A stretch of DNA of 64,000 nucleotides from Palsa-504 sp963822765 (GTDB lineage Bacteria > Actinomycetota > Actinomycetes > Streptosporangiales > Streptosporangiaceae), in contig CAWGJL010000012.1 in the NCBI GenBank assembly GCA_963822765.1, forward strand, positions 1 through 64,000, given 5' to 3'. This document shows positions 43,978-52,852 of the stretch, piece by piece; positions within the stretch are counted from its first letter, which is position 1, and every line of letters begins with the position of its first letter. The notes beneath the pieces are model-generated. The model made no database searches and was not told the origin of the DNA. It was given only the letters and a program-made list of their open reading frames with translations. Made by a program: the position numbers and the translations under genes.

Positions 43978-44466
43978 ATGGCGCACAGCCCGAGGACGCT
44001 TCCGGCCCAAGGCCCTAGTGGTCTGGTGCCCGACGATATCTCCAAGCAGATCATCGAGCAGCTGCAGCAAGACGGCCGGCGGTCCTACGCCGCGATCGGC
44101 AAGGCGATCGGGCTGTCCGAGGCCGCCGTCCGGCAGCGAGTCCAGCGTCTGCAGGACTCCGGCGTAATGCAGATCGTCGCGGTCACCGACCCGCTGACGC
44201 TGGGCTTCCACCGTCAGGCCATGGTCGCCATCAAGACCGACGGCGATCTGGAGAAGGTGGCCGACCAGCTCGCCGAGATGGACGAGATCGACTACGTGGT
44301 CATCTCGGCCGGCTCGTTCGACGTGCTGGCCGAGGTCGTCTGCGAGGACGACGACCACCTGCTGGAGATCTTGAGCCGGGTCCGCGCGGTCCCGTACGTC
44401 ACCAGCACAGAGACCTTCGTATACCTAAAACTCCGTAAGCAGACCTACTCCTGGGGAACAAGATGA
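43978..44466 (+). CDS. Lrp/AsnC-family transcriptional regulator
   Basis: 162 aa. N-terminal helix-turn-helix (about 18-75): IIEQLQQDGRRSYAAIGKAI, LSEAAVRQRVQRLQDSGVMQ. C-terminal RAM/AsnC ligand domain (about 82-155): LGFHRQAMVAIKTDGDLEKV, YVVISAGSFDVLAEVVCEDD, then VTSTETFVYLKL. The ATGA overlap with the aminotransferase shows co-translation, so it probably regulates that gene in response to an amino acid or amine. The ATG at 43978 has GAGGCGGAGG upstream. Confidence 0.93.
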   Translation: MAHSPRTLPAQGPSGLVPDDISKQIIEQLQQDGRRSYAAIGKAIGLSEAAVRQRVQRLQDSGVMQIVAVTDPLTLGFHRQAMVAIKTDGDLEKVADQLAEMDEIDYVVISAGSFDVLAEVVCEDDDHLLEILSRVRAVPYVTSTETFVYLKLRKQTYSWGTR

Positions 44467-45845
44467 CATCCTCCCTCGACGCCATCACCAACGAACAGGA
44501 AGCCGCCAAGCGTAATCTGTGGCTGCACTTCACCCGGATGTCCGGCTACGCCGATCACGACGTCCCGGTGATCGTGCGAGGCTCGGGGGCGTACGTCTTC
44601 GACCAGCACGGGCGGCGTTACCTGGACGGGCTGTCCGGCCTGTTCGTCAGCCAGGTCGGCCACGGCCGCCAGGAGATCGCCGAGGCGGGCGCGCGCCAGG
44701 CCTCCGAGCTCGCGTACTTCCCGCTGTGGTCCTACGCCCATCCCAAGGCCATCGAGCTGGCGCAGCGGCTGGCCGACCTGGCCCCGGGCGACCTGAACCG
44801 GGTGTTCTTTACCACCAGCGGCTCGGAGGCCGTCGAGTCGGCCTGGAAGCTGGCCAAGCAGTACTTCAAACTGACCGGCCAGCCCGAACGGTACAAGGTG
44901 ATCAGCCGCGAGATCGCCTACCACGGGACCTCGATGGGCGCGCTGGCCATCACCGGCCTGGCCGACATCAAGTACCCGTTCGAGCCCATGACCCCGGGTG
45001 GGATCCGCGTGCCGAACACCAACTTCTACCGGGCCCCCGCGTTCGTGGGCGACGACCTGGAAGCGTTCGGCATCTGGGCCGCGGACGAGATCGAGCGCGC
45101 CATCCTCCGTGAGGGACCCAAGTCGGTCGCGGCGGTCTACCTGGAGCCCGTGCAGAACTCCGGCGGCTGCTTCCCGCCACCGCCCGGCTACTTCCAGCGG
45201 GTCCGGGAGATCTGCGACCGGTACGGCGTGCTGCTGGTCTCCGACGAGGTGATCTGCGCGTTCGGCCGGCTCGGCTACTACTTCGGCGCCGAGCGGTACG
45301 GGTACCAGCCGGACATCATCACCTTCGCCAAGGGAGTCACGTCCGGCTACGCGCCGCTCGGCGGGATGCTGGTCAGCGACGCGCTCATGGAGCCGTTCAA
45401 CTCGGGCACGGCCACGTTCCTGCACGGCATCACGTTCGCCGGCCACCCCGTATCCACCGCGGTGGCGCTGGCCAACCTGGACATCTTCGAGAAGGAAGAC
45501 CTGCTGGACAACGTCCGGACGAACGAACCGGCGTTCCGCGCCACCCTGGAGAAGCTCGCCGACCTGCCGATCGTCGGGGAGGTCCGGGGGGCCGGCTACT
45601 TCTACGGCATCGAGCTGGTCAGGGACAAGGTCACCCGGGAGACGTTCAACGACGACGAGTCCGAGCGGCTGCTGCGCGGGTTCTTGTCCCAGGCGCTGTT
45701 CGACGCCGGGCTGGTGTGCCGCGCCGACGACCGTGGTGACCCGGTCATCCAGCTGGCCCCGCCGCTCATCTGCGGGCAGGAGCACTTCGACGAGATCGAG
45801 GCCATCCTGCGGGCCGTCCTCACCGAGGCCTGGACGCGCATCTGA
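44463..45845 (+). CDS. Class III aminotransferase, putrescine/omega-amino acid:pyruvate type
   Basis: PLP enzyme, 460 aa. Seen: GLSGLFVSQVGHGRQEIAEA (typical of omega-transaminases), FFTTSGSEAVESAWKLA, AYHGTSMGALAITG, Asp261 in LVSDEVICAFGRLG, Schiff-base Lys290 in TFAKGVTSGYAPLGG, and FLHGITFAGHPVSTAVALAN. The wording is close to SpuC-like putrescine/diamine:pyruvate aminotransferases. The Lrp partner and the adjacent gamma-aminobutyraldehyde dehydrogenase remnant support diamine breakdown, now missing its second enzyme locally. The 128-bp gap after it holds nothing recognisable. Confidence 0.92.
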   Translation: MTSSLDAITNEQEAAKRNLWLHFTRMSGYADHDVPVIVRGSGAYVFDQHGRRYLDGLSGLFVSQVGHGRQEIAEAGARQASELAYFPLWSYAHPKAIELAQRLADLAPGDLNRVFFTTSGSEAVESAWKLAKQYFKLTGQPERYKVISREIAYHGTSMGALAITGLADIKYPFEPMTPGGIRVPNTNFYRAPAFVGDDLEAFGIWAADEIERAILREGPKSVAAVYLEPVQNSGGCFPPPPGYFQRVREICDRYGVLLVSDEVICAFGRLGYYFGAERYGYQPDIITFAKGVTSGYAPLGGMLVSDALMEPFNSGTATFLHGITFAGHPVSTAVALANLDIFEKEDLLDNVRTNEPAFRATLEKLADLPIVGEVRGAGYFYGIELVRDKVTRETFNDDESERLLRGFLSQALFDAGLVCRADDRGDPVIQLAPPLICGQEHFDEIEAILRAVLTEAWTRI

Positions 45846-45973
45846 GTTCAGCTACGCGACCAAGGCCGGAGCGCGGACCCGCAGGGCGCGTGCGGCGGAC
45901 GGCGACGGCCCCCGACTACACCGAGTTCGAGACCTTCACCCTGATCCGCCCGCGCCGGGGATGACCACATAAC

Positions 45974-46777
45974 TCAGGGCAGGACGAACCGTTCTACCGC
46001 GTTGGCGAAGCCCTCGTCCTCGTTGGACGTGGTGACGCGGCGGGCGGCTTTCTGGACCTCATGGCTCGCGTTACCCATGGCGATGCTGAGTCCGGAGTGG
46101 GCGAACATGAGCACGTCGTTGGGCTGGTCGCCGATCGTGGCGATCTGCTCGGCCGGGATCTGGTAGGTCCGGGAAAGATATTGCGCGACGGCGCCCTTGT
46201 TGGCGTTGGGGTTGGTGACATCGCAGTAGTACGGCTGAGACCGGGCCGCCGACACGTGATCGCCCAGGCGCTCGCGTACCGCGTCCACGCCCTTCTGGAC
46301 CGCGTCGTAGTCATCGCTAACCCCGGTGATCTTGGCCACTCCGCTCGACACTGAGGCGAAACTGCCGGTTACCGTCGGGTCGAACTTGACCGTCCAGGTC
46401 TCGCGGGCCACGTGCGGTGCCTTCGGGTCCCGGATAAACCAGTCCGCGCCCCGGTAGATCCACACGTCCAGTCCGTGGGTGCCGAGCAACTCGATGACCG
46501 TCGGCGTCAGGTCGTCGGGGATGGTCTGCTGTTCGATCACCGACATGTCGGGATGGACGTACACGCCGCCGTTGAAGGCCGCGATCGGCGTGGCGAGCTG
46601 GAGCGGTTCGATGAGCATCGACATGCCGCGGGGCGGGCGGCCGCTGGTGATAGCGAAGAGTATCCCGGCCTCCCTCAGCTTCCCGACCGCAGCGATAGCC
46701 CGGTCAGTGAGGATTTTGTCCTGGGTTACCAGCGTGCCGTCGACATCGGCGAGAAACAGTCGAGTAGGCGGAGCCAT
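45974..46777 (-). CDS. HAD-superfamily Cof-type phosphatase
   Basis: 267 aa. Motif I LADVDGTLV (nucleophile Asp11, acid Asp13), motif II ITSGRPP, and motif IV GDQPNDVLMFAHSGLSIAMG with the Mg-binding Asp pair. The type IIB cap between motifs places it in the Cof/YbiV group that dephosphorylates sugar phosphates or FMN/PLP-like compounds; substrate unknown. Start ATG 46777. Followed on the same strand by nothing close; the upstream fructosamine-kinase-like gene lies 54 bp away on the same strand, so co-transcription is possible. Confidence 0.92.
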   Translation of the reverse strand: MAPPTRLFLADVDGTLVTQDKILTDRAIAAVGKLREAGILFAITSGRPPRGMSMLIEPLQLATPIAAFNGGVYVHPDMSVIEQQTIPDDLTPTVIELLGTHGLDVWIYRGADWFIRDPKAPHVARETWTVKFDPTVTGSFASVSSGVAKITGVSDDYDAVQKGVDAVRERLGDHVSAARSQPYYCDVTNPNANKGAVAQYLSRTYQIPAEQIATIGDQPNDVLMFAHSGLSIAMGNASHEVQKAARRVTTSNEDEGFANAVERFVLP

Positions 46778-46831
46778 GTTTCCTCCCGTTTGGTCCGGCG
46801 GCCTCGACGCGACCCGCCTGCATGTCGTTCC

Positions 46832-47710
46832 CTAATGTACGTAGAAGGGGGTGAGGACGCGGCGGATGCGCTGAAGGTCACTGACCGCCGCATTACCGAA
46901 GTGCGCCACGGTGCTGAGCAGCTCACGCAGGTGCAAGATGGGCATGCGGTCGACCCAGCCCGGCGGGGACGGGCTGAGTTGCTGGTACAGGTCGAAGAAC
47001 CGGTCGGATGCGGGCGGCCGAGGGCAGCTCCACAACATGGACAGGTCGGTTTCAGCCCACGCGTAACTGACGGCCGGGTCGATCACGGTGATGCGGCTGT
47101 CGCGGCTGAGCAGGTTGCCTGTCCACAAGTCGCCGTGGGTCAGGACCGCGGGCATAACCGGAATGAGCTGCGGCAACCGGTCGCACAAGCGCTCCAGGGC
47201 ACGCCGGTCCCTGGCCTCGAGGGCCTGCCAGGCGGCGGGCTCGCGCAGGTAGCGCAGCACTCGGTACTCGGCGAAGAACTCGTGGCCGCTGATGGTCCAG
47301 GTGTTGATCTGGTCCAGCCGTCCCAGGTACCCGTCGCGGTGCCAGCCGAACCGGTCATGCACCGTCCCGCGGTGCGCGGCGGCCAGGTCCCGGGCGAACC
47401 TCTCCCAGGCCGCCGGGCGGTCCGGGCAGGCCGGCAGCGCTTCAAGCAGCAGCAGATGCTGGGTGACGTCCAGGACCCGGGGGGTGGACAGCTGCCCGGT
47501 GGCGCGCAGCACCGCCAGGCCCTCCGCCTCGATAGCGAACAGGTCACCGGGTGCCCCGGTCACGGTCTTGCCGACGACGCGGCTGCCATCGGCGTAGCTG
47601 ATCAGCCAGACATCCGCGATCGCCCCGCCGGACAGGCGCCGCACCGCGGTGATCCCGTCCGCTCGCCCGACCGCGGCCAGGCAAGCGGTCACGATGCCGG
47701 CATCGGTCAC
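46832..47710 (-). CDS. Fructosamine kinase (FN3K)-family protein
   Basis: 292 aa small-molecule kinase of the APH/FN3K fold. FN3K members phosphorylate ketosamines on glycated amines and so start protein deglycation. Seen: RLSGGAIADVWLI (nucleotide-binding glycine loop), VVGKT (Lys), the FAIEAEGLAVLRAT helix with its Glu, the catalytic THGDLWTGNLL and the metal-binding VIDPAVSYAWAETDLSM. It lies 1 bp after the stop of the phosphoesterase gene on the same strand, so they may be co-transcribed. The true substrate is unproven for bacterial members. Confidence 0.9.
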   Translation of the reverse strand: MTDAGIVTACLAAVGRADGITAVRRLSGGAIADVWLISYADGSRVVGKTVTGAPGDLFAIEAEGLAVLRATGQLSTPRVLDVTQHLLLLEALPACPDRPAAWERFARDLAAAHRGTVHDRFGWHRDGYLGRLDQINTWTISGHEFFAEYRVLRYLREPAAWQALEARDRRALERLCDRLPQLIPVMPAVLTHGDLWTGNLLSRDSRITVIDPAVSYAWAETDLSMLWSCPRPPASDRFFDLYQQLSPSPPGWVDRMPILHLRELLSTVAHFGNAAVSDLQRIRRVLTPFYVH

Positions 47711-47711
47711 C

Positions 47712-49172
47712 TCAGGGCACCGGCGGGCGTTCCGGGCTGGTCTCCTGGGACGGCATGGCGTTGTCCGTGGGCAGCGGGTAGTCGATGCCCGCGTCCAGCG
47801 TGCCGGCCAACGAGTTGAGCACGGCCTGCTCGGCGAGGGCGGTCGGGCCGAGCGAGGTGGGAGGCAGCGCCGGGACGCTGGGGTCGGCCGGCCTGGACAG
47901 CGCGAGCGCCGCGGTCATGTCGCCGGTTACGCTGCGCCGCCACGGCGACAAGTTCGGCACCTCGACGCCGAACCGGGTCTCGATGAAGCGCAGCAGCGAG
48001 GTGTGGTCGAACAACTGCGAGCACACGTAGCCGCCCCGGCTGAACGGCGAGATGACCAGGGCGGGAACGCGGAAGCCGAGCCCGACGGGACCGGTGATCC
48101 CGCCCGCCGCGGCAGGCAGGTTGCCGGTGAGCCACTCCCCCTCGGTCCCGGGCGGCGGGGTCAGCGGCGGCACGTGGTCGAAGAAGCCGCCGTTCTCGTC
48201 GTGCGTCACGAACAGGACGGTCTGCGCCCACACCGCCGGGTTGGACACCAGCGCGGACAGGATGCTGTGGATGAAGTACTCGCCGTAGCCGGGCGGTGCG
48301 GCCGGGTGCTCGCACTCGGCCAGCGGCGGCATGATCCACGACACCGACGGCAGCTTGTTCTGCTTGATGTCCTGGCCGAAGTCATCCAGGTCCGGAGTCA
48401 GCCCGCGGCCGACCAGTTCGACTCCGGTGACCGAGAACGGGTTGTTGTACGCCTTGAAGTAGGGCAGCGGGCTCAGCGCGAGCTCGCTGAGCCGGTCGTT
48501 GTAGACCTTCCAGCTCAGCCCCGCGGCCTGCAGCCGTTCCGGCATCGTCTCCCAGGTCAGCTTGCCGTATTCCGCGATCCGGTTCCCGAACGTCTCGAGC
48601 ACAGGCCCGCCGGCCGTCCCGGCCGGGTCGATGGTGGCCGATATGCCCATCAGCCGGTTCGAGTCGGTGGGGCCGAGCACCGAGCTGAAGTAGGCGTCGC
48701 ACACGGTGAACGCGTCCGCGAGCGCGTAGTAGAAAGGCAGGTCGGCACGGGTGTAATAGCCCATGGTGACCGGTCCGTGGGCGGCGCCGTCGACGCTGAC
48801 ATGGGTGGCCACGAATTTGTCCATCGCGCCGTCGTTCCAGCTCCGGTGCTGGGTCGGCCAGGTGTGCGAGATGTCGTTGGTGGTCTGGCCGTCCCGCAGC
48901 GGCGGATCGCTGTACAGCCGGAACGGCTCCAGGTAGCCGGCCAGGCTGGGGCCCCTCCCCGGCTGGTATCCGGACTGGCCAAACACCCCGCGGAGGGCAT
49001 GCGGGTCGGCGAAGCCGCGCACGCCGGACAGCGTGCCGAAGTAGTGGTCGAACGACCGGTTCTCCTGCATCAGGATCACCACGTGCTGGACGTCGCTCAG
49101 GCTGGCCGCCCCCGGGGACGCGGCGGCCGCCTCGTCGATCAGCCTGGATTGCGCACCGGTCAGTCCGGCCAC
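47712..49172 (-). CDS. Phospholipase C/acid phosphatase-family phosphoesterase without signal peptide
   Basis: 486 aa of the bacterial PLC/AcpA family (alkaline-phosphatase superfamily), which hydrolyses phosphodiesters or monoesters using a metal-activated hydroxyl. Seen: VVILMQENRSFDHYFGTLSG (N-terminal metal motif), LGPTDSNRLMGISATIDPAG, VSWIMPPLAECEHPA, VLFVTHDENGGFFDHVPPL and SPFSRGGYVCSQLFDHTSLL. Most relatives carry a twin-arginine signal. Here the mature-like fold begins at about residue 28, with only MAGLTGAQSRLIDEAAAASP before it and no RR or hydrophobic stretch. The protein is therefore probably cytoplasmic or the start is misplaced. Divergent from D-amino-acid oxidase. Confidence 0.9.
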   Translation of the reverse strand: MAGLTGAQSRLIDEAAAASPGAASLSDVQHVVILMQENRSFDHYFGTLSGVRGFADPHALRGVFGQSGYQPGRGPSLAGYLEPFRLYSDPPLRDGQTTNDISHTWPTQHRSWNDGAMDKFVATHVSVDGAAHGPVTMGYYTRADLPFYYALADAFTVCDAYFSSVLGPTDSNRLMGISATIDPAGTAGGPVLETFGNRIAEYGKLTWETMPERLQAAGLSWKVYNDRLSELALSPLPYFKAYNNPFSVTGVELVGRGLTPDLDDFGQDIKQNKLPSVSWIMPPLAECEHPAAPPGYGEYFIHSILSALVSNPAVWAQTVLFVTHDENGGFFDHVPPLTPPPGTEGEWLTGNLPAAAGGITGPVGLGFRVPALVISPFSRGGYVCSQLFDHTSLLRFIETRFGVEVPNLSPWRRSVTGDMTAALALSRPADPSVPALPPTSLGPTALAEQAVLNSLAGTLDAGIDYPLPTDNAMPSQETSPERPPVP

Positions 49173-49219
49173 TGGCCACCTCCGCTCGGATCGTTTCGGG
49201 CAAAGGATACGGTCGGGGC

Positions 49220-50173
49220 ATGGACGTTCTGGTGATCGGGGCCGGGGTCTGCGGCCTGACGGCGGGGATCCGCCTGGCTGAGGCCGGACTCAGCGTGAGG
49301 ATCAGGACGGCGGTCCCGCCGGACCAGACCACCTCGGTGGCGGCCGGGGCGGTCTGGGGAGCGGTCCGGGTCGGCCCGCCGGAGCGGGTTCTGGGCTGGG
49401 CCCGGACCGGGCTGGAGGTCCTGTCCAAGCTCGCCGCCGAGCCGGGCACCGGAGTCCGGATGGGCAGCGGCAAAGAGGTCAGCCGCTCCCCGCTCGAACC
49501 GTATTACTGGACCCGGCTGCTGTCCGACCTGCGGCCGTGCCAGCCATCCGAACTGCCTGAGGGCTTCACGCACGGCTGGCACTACAGCGCCCCGGTCGTG
49601 ACCATGCCGGTGTACCTGGAGTACCTGCGGGCCAGGTTCGAGCGGGCCGGCGGCACGATCGAGGTGGCGGCCGTCCCGTCGCTGGCCGGGCTGGCCGGCG
49701 TGGCTCCGGCCGTGGTCAACTGCTCCGGCGCCGGCGCTCGCGACCTGGTACCGGACCCCGCCGTGGTGCCGGTCCGCGGCCAGGTGGTGATCGCCGCCAA
49801 CCCCGGCATCGAGGAGTTCTACGTCAACCGCGACGAGGAACCGCCCTGGATCGTGTACATATTCCCGCACGGGGAGACGGTCCTGCTCGGCGGCACGAAC
49901 GAGGAAGGTAGCTGGGACCTGGAGCCAAAACCTTTTATCGCCGAACGGATCGTGGCTCAGTGTGCCGCGATCGACCCCCGCCTGCGCGGGGTGACGATCC
50001 TCGGCCATCGTGTCGGCCTGCGGCCGTACCGCCCCGAGGTGCGCCTGGAGTCCGAGCCGTTCGGGAGCGGCGTGCTCTGGCACAACTACGGGCACGGCGG
50101 GGCGGGAATCTCGCTGGCCTGGGGCTGCGCCGCTGAGATCGCCACGGCGGTAACCGGTCAGTCGTCCAGCTGA
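49220..50173 (+). CDS. D-amino-acid oxidase-type FAD enzyme
   Basis: Flavoenzyme oxidising D-amino acids to oxoacids, ammonia and peroxide. 317 aa, normal for the bacterial DAO group. Seen: VLVIGAGVCGLTAGIRLAEA (FAD Rossmann loop at the extreme N-terminus), the GAVWGAVR segment, VNCSGAGARDLVPDPAVVPVRGQ, VYIFPHGETVLLGGTNEEG, the substrate Arg region GLRPYRPEVRLE, and the C-terminal HNYGHGGAGISLAWGCA. Converges on the YjbR-like gene with a 16-bp overlap. Divergent from the phosphoesterase. Confidence 0.93.
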   Translation: MDVLVIGAGVCGLTAGIRLAEAGLSVRIRTAVPPDQTTSVAAGAVWGAVRVGPPERVLGWARTGLEVLSKLAAEPGTGVRMGSGKEVSRSPLEPYYWTRLLSDLRPCQPSELPEGFTHGWHYSAPVVTMPVYLEYLRARFERAGGTIEVAAVPSLAGLAGVAPAVVNCSGAGARDLVPDPAVVPVRGQVVIAANPGIEEFYVNRDEEPPWIVYIFPHGETVLLGGTNEEGSWDLEPKPFIAERIVAQCAAIDPRLRGVTILGHRVGLRPYRPEVRLESEPFGSGVLWHNYGHGGAGISLAWGCAAEIATAVTGQSSS

Positions 50174-50529
50174 GCGCCCAGCCGCGCCGGGGCGATCACC
50201 CGGTAGGCGTCCCGGCATAGCTCGGCGATTTCGGCCCAGTCCGGATCGCGGTCGAGCCGGACGCCGATCCAGCCGCGGCCGCCGACGTAGGGCGGGCGGA
50301 AGAACCGGCCGGGCGCGGACGCGGTGAGCTCATCCTGCGCTCCGGGCGGCGCGGCGCACCACAGGTGCGGGAACTGGTCGCCGTGATGGCCGTCCGCCCA
50401 CAACGTCACGAAGGTCTTGCCCCGGACGAACCAGGTCGGCGCGCCGTGGCTGGGCCGTTCGGTGACCTCGGGCAGGGCCAGGCAGATCGCGCGCATCCGT
50501 TCGGCCAGGTCGGCAAGCGGGTTGTCCAC
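50158..50529 (-). CDS. MmcQ/YjbR-family protein
   Basis: 123 aa small protein of the CyaY-like YjbR fold: LALPEVTERPSHGAPTWFVR, GKTFVTLWADGHHGDQFPHL, PPYVGGRGWIGVRLDRDPDW and a C-terminal helix DAYRVIAPARL. The GTG at 50529 is chosen since upstream residues lack family likeness. Often called DNA-binding by fold analogy, but the function is not established. Overlaps the 3' end of the convergent D-amino-acid oxidase gene. Confidence 0.87.
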   Translation of the reverse strand: MDNPLADLAERMRAICLALPEVTERPSHGAPTWFVRGKTFVTLWADGHHGDQFPHLWCAAPPGAQDELTASAPGRFFRPPYVGGRGWIGVRLDRDPDWAEIAELCRDAYRVIAPARLGAQLDD

Positions 50530-50645
50530 GCTGCGATTGTGCCCGCTACGCCTAGCGATACGCTGCCGCTCATGAGGTTCGCGATCGCCCTCCCCCGCCC
50601 ACCATCTCAAGGGGGCGCCGCACCGTGATGAATTTCATGTGTAGT

Positions 50646-51776
50646 TCACGGGGCGGCGGTAGGGGGTGGCATCAGGGCCTGCAGCATGGTGATCACGGCC
50701 GGGTAGCCGACGCTGGTCCAGTCCAGGGTCAGCAGGCCGTACGGCTCCGGAGCGCCCCAGTAGTTCTGGATGGTGGTGGTCCCGGGGGTGCAGCTCTGGC
50801 CGTGGGTCGGGTTCAGGGCCCACCAGCACCAGTCGACGTCGGCTTCTTTCAGCCAGCCTTGGATGTTGGCCCACCAGGTGCCGCCACCGCCTGGGGACGA
50901 CAGCGCGCTGGCGTTGTCGCCGAACTCGCCTACCCACACCGGGGCGATCCCCTGGTTGAGGAGGTACCCGCCGTTCGTGGTCATCTGCTGGATATAGGCG
51001 GCCTGGGTCTGGCCCGCGGGGTGGTTGGACCAGGAGTAGTCGTGCATGCTGTAGACGACCTTGCCGGGTTTGGCGAGCTGAACCGGGTGGCTGGCCACCC
51101 CGGTCAGGTCTCCGGCGTAGTTCAGGCCCTCGCAGATTATCAGCAGGTCCGGGTCGATCTGGTGGAGCAGGTTCCCCACCGTCGCGTACATGGCGGCGAA
51201 ATCGGTCTCCTGAGCGTTTCCCCAGGCCGGGCCGAGGGCGGCCCCGCCGACGGTCGCGTGGCGCGGCTCGTTCTTGATGTCCATCGCGGCGACCAGCGGA
51301 TTCGACGCGTACCGCCTGGCGATGTCCTGCCAGATCGAGGTGAACTTCGCGGCCGGCCAGCGGTCGTTGAACCACAGGCCGTTGGTGTCGTTGTTGGCGC
51401 AGCACCAGCCGAAGTCGAGCAGGTGGACGTTGGGGATGACGATCAGGCCCTGGTCCGTGAGCGCCTTGACGCAGGCGTCGTAGACCTGCATCGGCGTCGA
51501 CCCGTGCAGGTCCGGGTTGCGCAGCAGATACTGATCGGCGACCGGGGTGGTCTGCTCGGTCATCCACAGGCTGAACGGGAAGCGCACGCAGTTGAAACCC
51601 TGCTGGGCGATGATCTCGGCGATCGCGTCACGGTCGTTGCAGTCCAGCCCGACCGGCACGCCCATGTCCTCGCTCGCGCCGTACCAGTTGACCCCGGCCA
51701 GCTTGACCCGGTTTCCTCGCGCGTCGACGATGTACCGACCGCGCGTGGACAAGGGCGTAGCAATAGCCAAAACCAT
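50646..51776 (-). CDS. GH5-family glycoside hydrolase without signal peptide
   Basis: 376 aa cellulase/endoglucanase-type (beta/alpha)8 barrel. Seen: NRVKLAGVNWYG, GFNCVRFPFSLW, the acid/base Glu in AMDIKNEPR, the HDYSW strand and the nucleophile Glu in WVGEFGDN; also WCWWALNPTHGQS. Six or more Cys suggest a secreted, disulfide-stabilised enzyme. Yet the N-terminus starts directly at the catalytic domain (VLAIATPLSTRGRYIVDARG), and an in-frame TGA stands immediately before the ATG, so no signal peptide can be added by a longer start. Either truncated from its leader by an indel or exported another way. Confidence 0.9.
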   Translation of the reverse strand: MVLAIATPLSTRGRYIVDARGNRVKLAGVNWYGASEDMGVPVGLDCNDRDAIAEIIAQQGFNCVRFPFSLWMTEQTTPVADQYLLRNPDLHGSTPMQVYDACVKALTDQGLIVIPNVHLLDFGWCCANNDTNGLWFNDRWPAAKFTSIWQDIARRYASNPLVAAMDIKNEPRHATVGGAALGPAWGNAQETDFAAMYATVGNLLHQIDPDLLIICEGLNYAGDLTGVASHPVQLAKPGKVVYSMHDYSWSNHPAGQTQAAYIQQMTTNGGYLLNQGIAPVWVGEFGDNASALSSPGGGGTWWANIQGWLKEADVDWCWWALNPTHGQSCTPGTTTIQNYWGAPEPYGLLTLDWTSVGYPAVITMLQALMPPPTAAP

Positions 51777-51872
51777 TCACCGCCAATCGCATAGTGGACG
51801 TCCTAACCGTCCCAGGGCGGCTGGGTCGTGGCAAGCAGAACGCCGGGCGGCGCGGACGATAGCGGGACGGGC

Positions 51873-51896
51873 GCACCACGGCCCGTTCGGCCGAAA
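51873..51896. repeat. 24-bp dispersed repeat, copy 2
   Basis: Same sequence as 13407-13430 with one substitution (GTTCGGCC versus GTTCGGCA before GAAA). Here it lies in the 142-bp gap between the divergent GH5 and LLM genes, 22 bp before the LLM start. Whether it has promoter or mobile-element origin is not clear. Confidence 0.6.
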
Positions 51897-51918
51897 TGTC
51901 TTTCATTAAGGTGTGAAC

Positions 51919-52836
51919 ATGCAGATTGGTTTCGGCGCCCCGGTGGCGGGCGCCTGGGCGACCCCCGAATACCTGACCGCCTTTGCCCGGCGGGCGGAGG
52001 ACGCGGGATACGCGTCCCTGTGGAGCTTCCAGCGGCTGCTGGTGCCGGAGGGCTCCGGGATGGAACCGGTGTACCGCAGCGTGCTCGACCCCATGGTCGC
52101 GCTCGGGTACGTGGCCGCCAGCACGGCCCGGATCAGGCTGGGCGTGGCGCTGGTCAACCTGCCGTTCGTCTCCCCCACGGTGCTGGCCAAGCAGGCCAGC
52201 ACCGTGGACGTGTTGTCCGGCGGGCGGCTCGACCTGGGCCTGGGCATCGGGTGGATGCCCGAGGAGTTCGCCGCGACCGGCGCGTCGACGGCCCGGCGCG
52301 GCGTGCGCACCGAGGAGTACCTGGCCGTGCTGCGGACCTTGTGGGCCGACGAGGTGAGTTCGTTCGACGGCGAGTTCTACACGATCCCGCCCGGCCGGCA
52401 GGACCCGCGACCGGTGCAGCGGCCCGGGCCGCCGGTGCTGCTGGGCGGCATGTCGCACCCGGCCATGGAGCGAGCCGGGCGGATCGCGGACGGCTGGATC
52501 ACCTCCAGCCGCGCGGACCTGTCCAAGATCGCTGAGGCGGTCGCGGTGATCCGGGCGGCGGCGCAGGCGGCGGGCCGGGACCCGGGCGCGGTGCGCATCG
52601 TGTGCCGGGGCGTGATAGGGGCGGGTGCGGAGGAGAAGGGGCCGGACGGCGGGCGGCGGCTGCTGTCGGGCGGCTTCGCGCAGATCCGCGAGGACACGGC
52701 CTGGCTCGGCGAGCAGGGCGTGACCGAGCTGTTCTACGACCTGAACTGGGATCCGCAGGTCGGCTCGCCCTCGGTGGAGCCGCGGGCCGCGGCGGCACGC
52801 GCCGAGGAGATCCTGGGCCAGCTCGCGCCGCGCTGA
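51919..52836 (+). CDS. LLM-class F420-dependent oxidoreductase
   Basis: 305 aa luciferase-like TIM barrel: IGFGAPVAGAWATPEYLTAF, SLWSFQRLLVPEG, ARIRLGVALVNLPFVSPTVL, the cofactor-region GGRLDLGLGIGWMPEEFAAT and PPVLLGGMSHPAMERAGRIA. In actinobacteria this subfamily generally uses cofactor F420 (family knowledge); substrate unknown. ATG 51919 follows TTAAGGTG; an in-frame GTG 6 nt upstream is a less likely start. Convergent with the LuxR gene downstream (16 bp). Confidence 0.92.
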   Translation: MQIGFGAPVAGAWATPEYLTAFARRAEDAGYASLWSFQRLLVPEGSGMEPVYRSVLDPMVALGYVAASTARIRLGVALVNLPFVSPTVLAKQASTVDVLSGGRLDLGLGIGWMPEEFAATGASTARRGVRTEEYLAVLRTLWADEVSSFDGEFYTIPPGRQDPRPVQRPGPPVLLGGMSHPAMERAGRIADGWITSSRADLSKIAEAVAVIRAAAQAAGRDPGAVRIVCRGVIGAGAEEKGPDGGRRLLSGGFAQIREDTAWLGEQGVTELFYDLNWDPQVGSPSVEPRAAAARAEEILGQLAPR

Positions 52837-52852
52837 GGGCGCAGGCGTAGCG

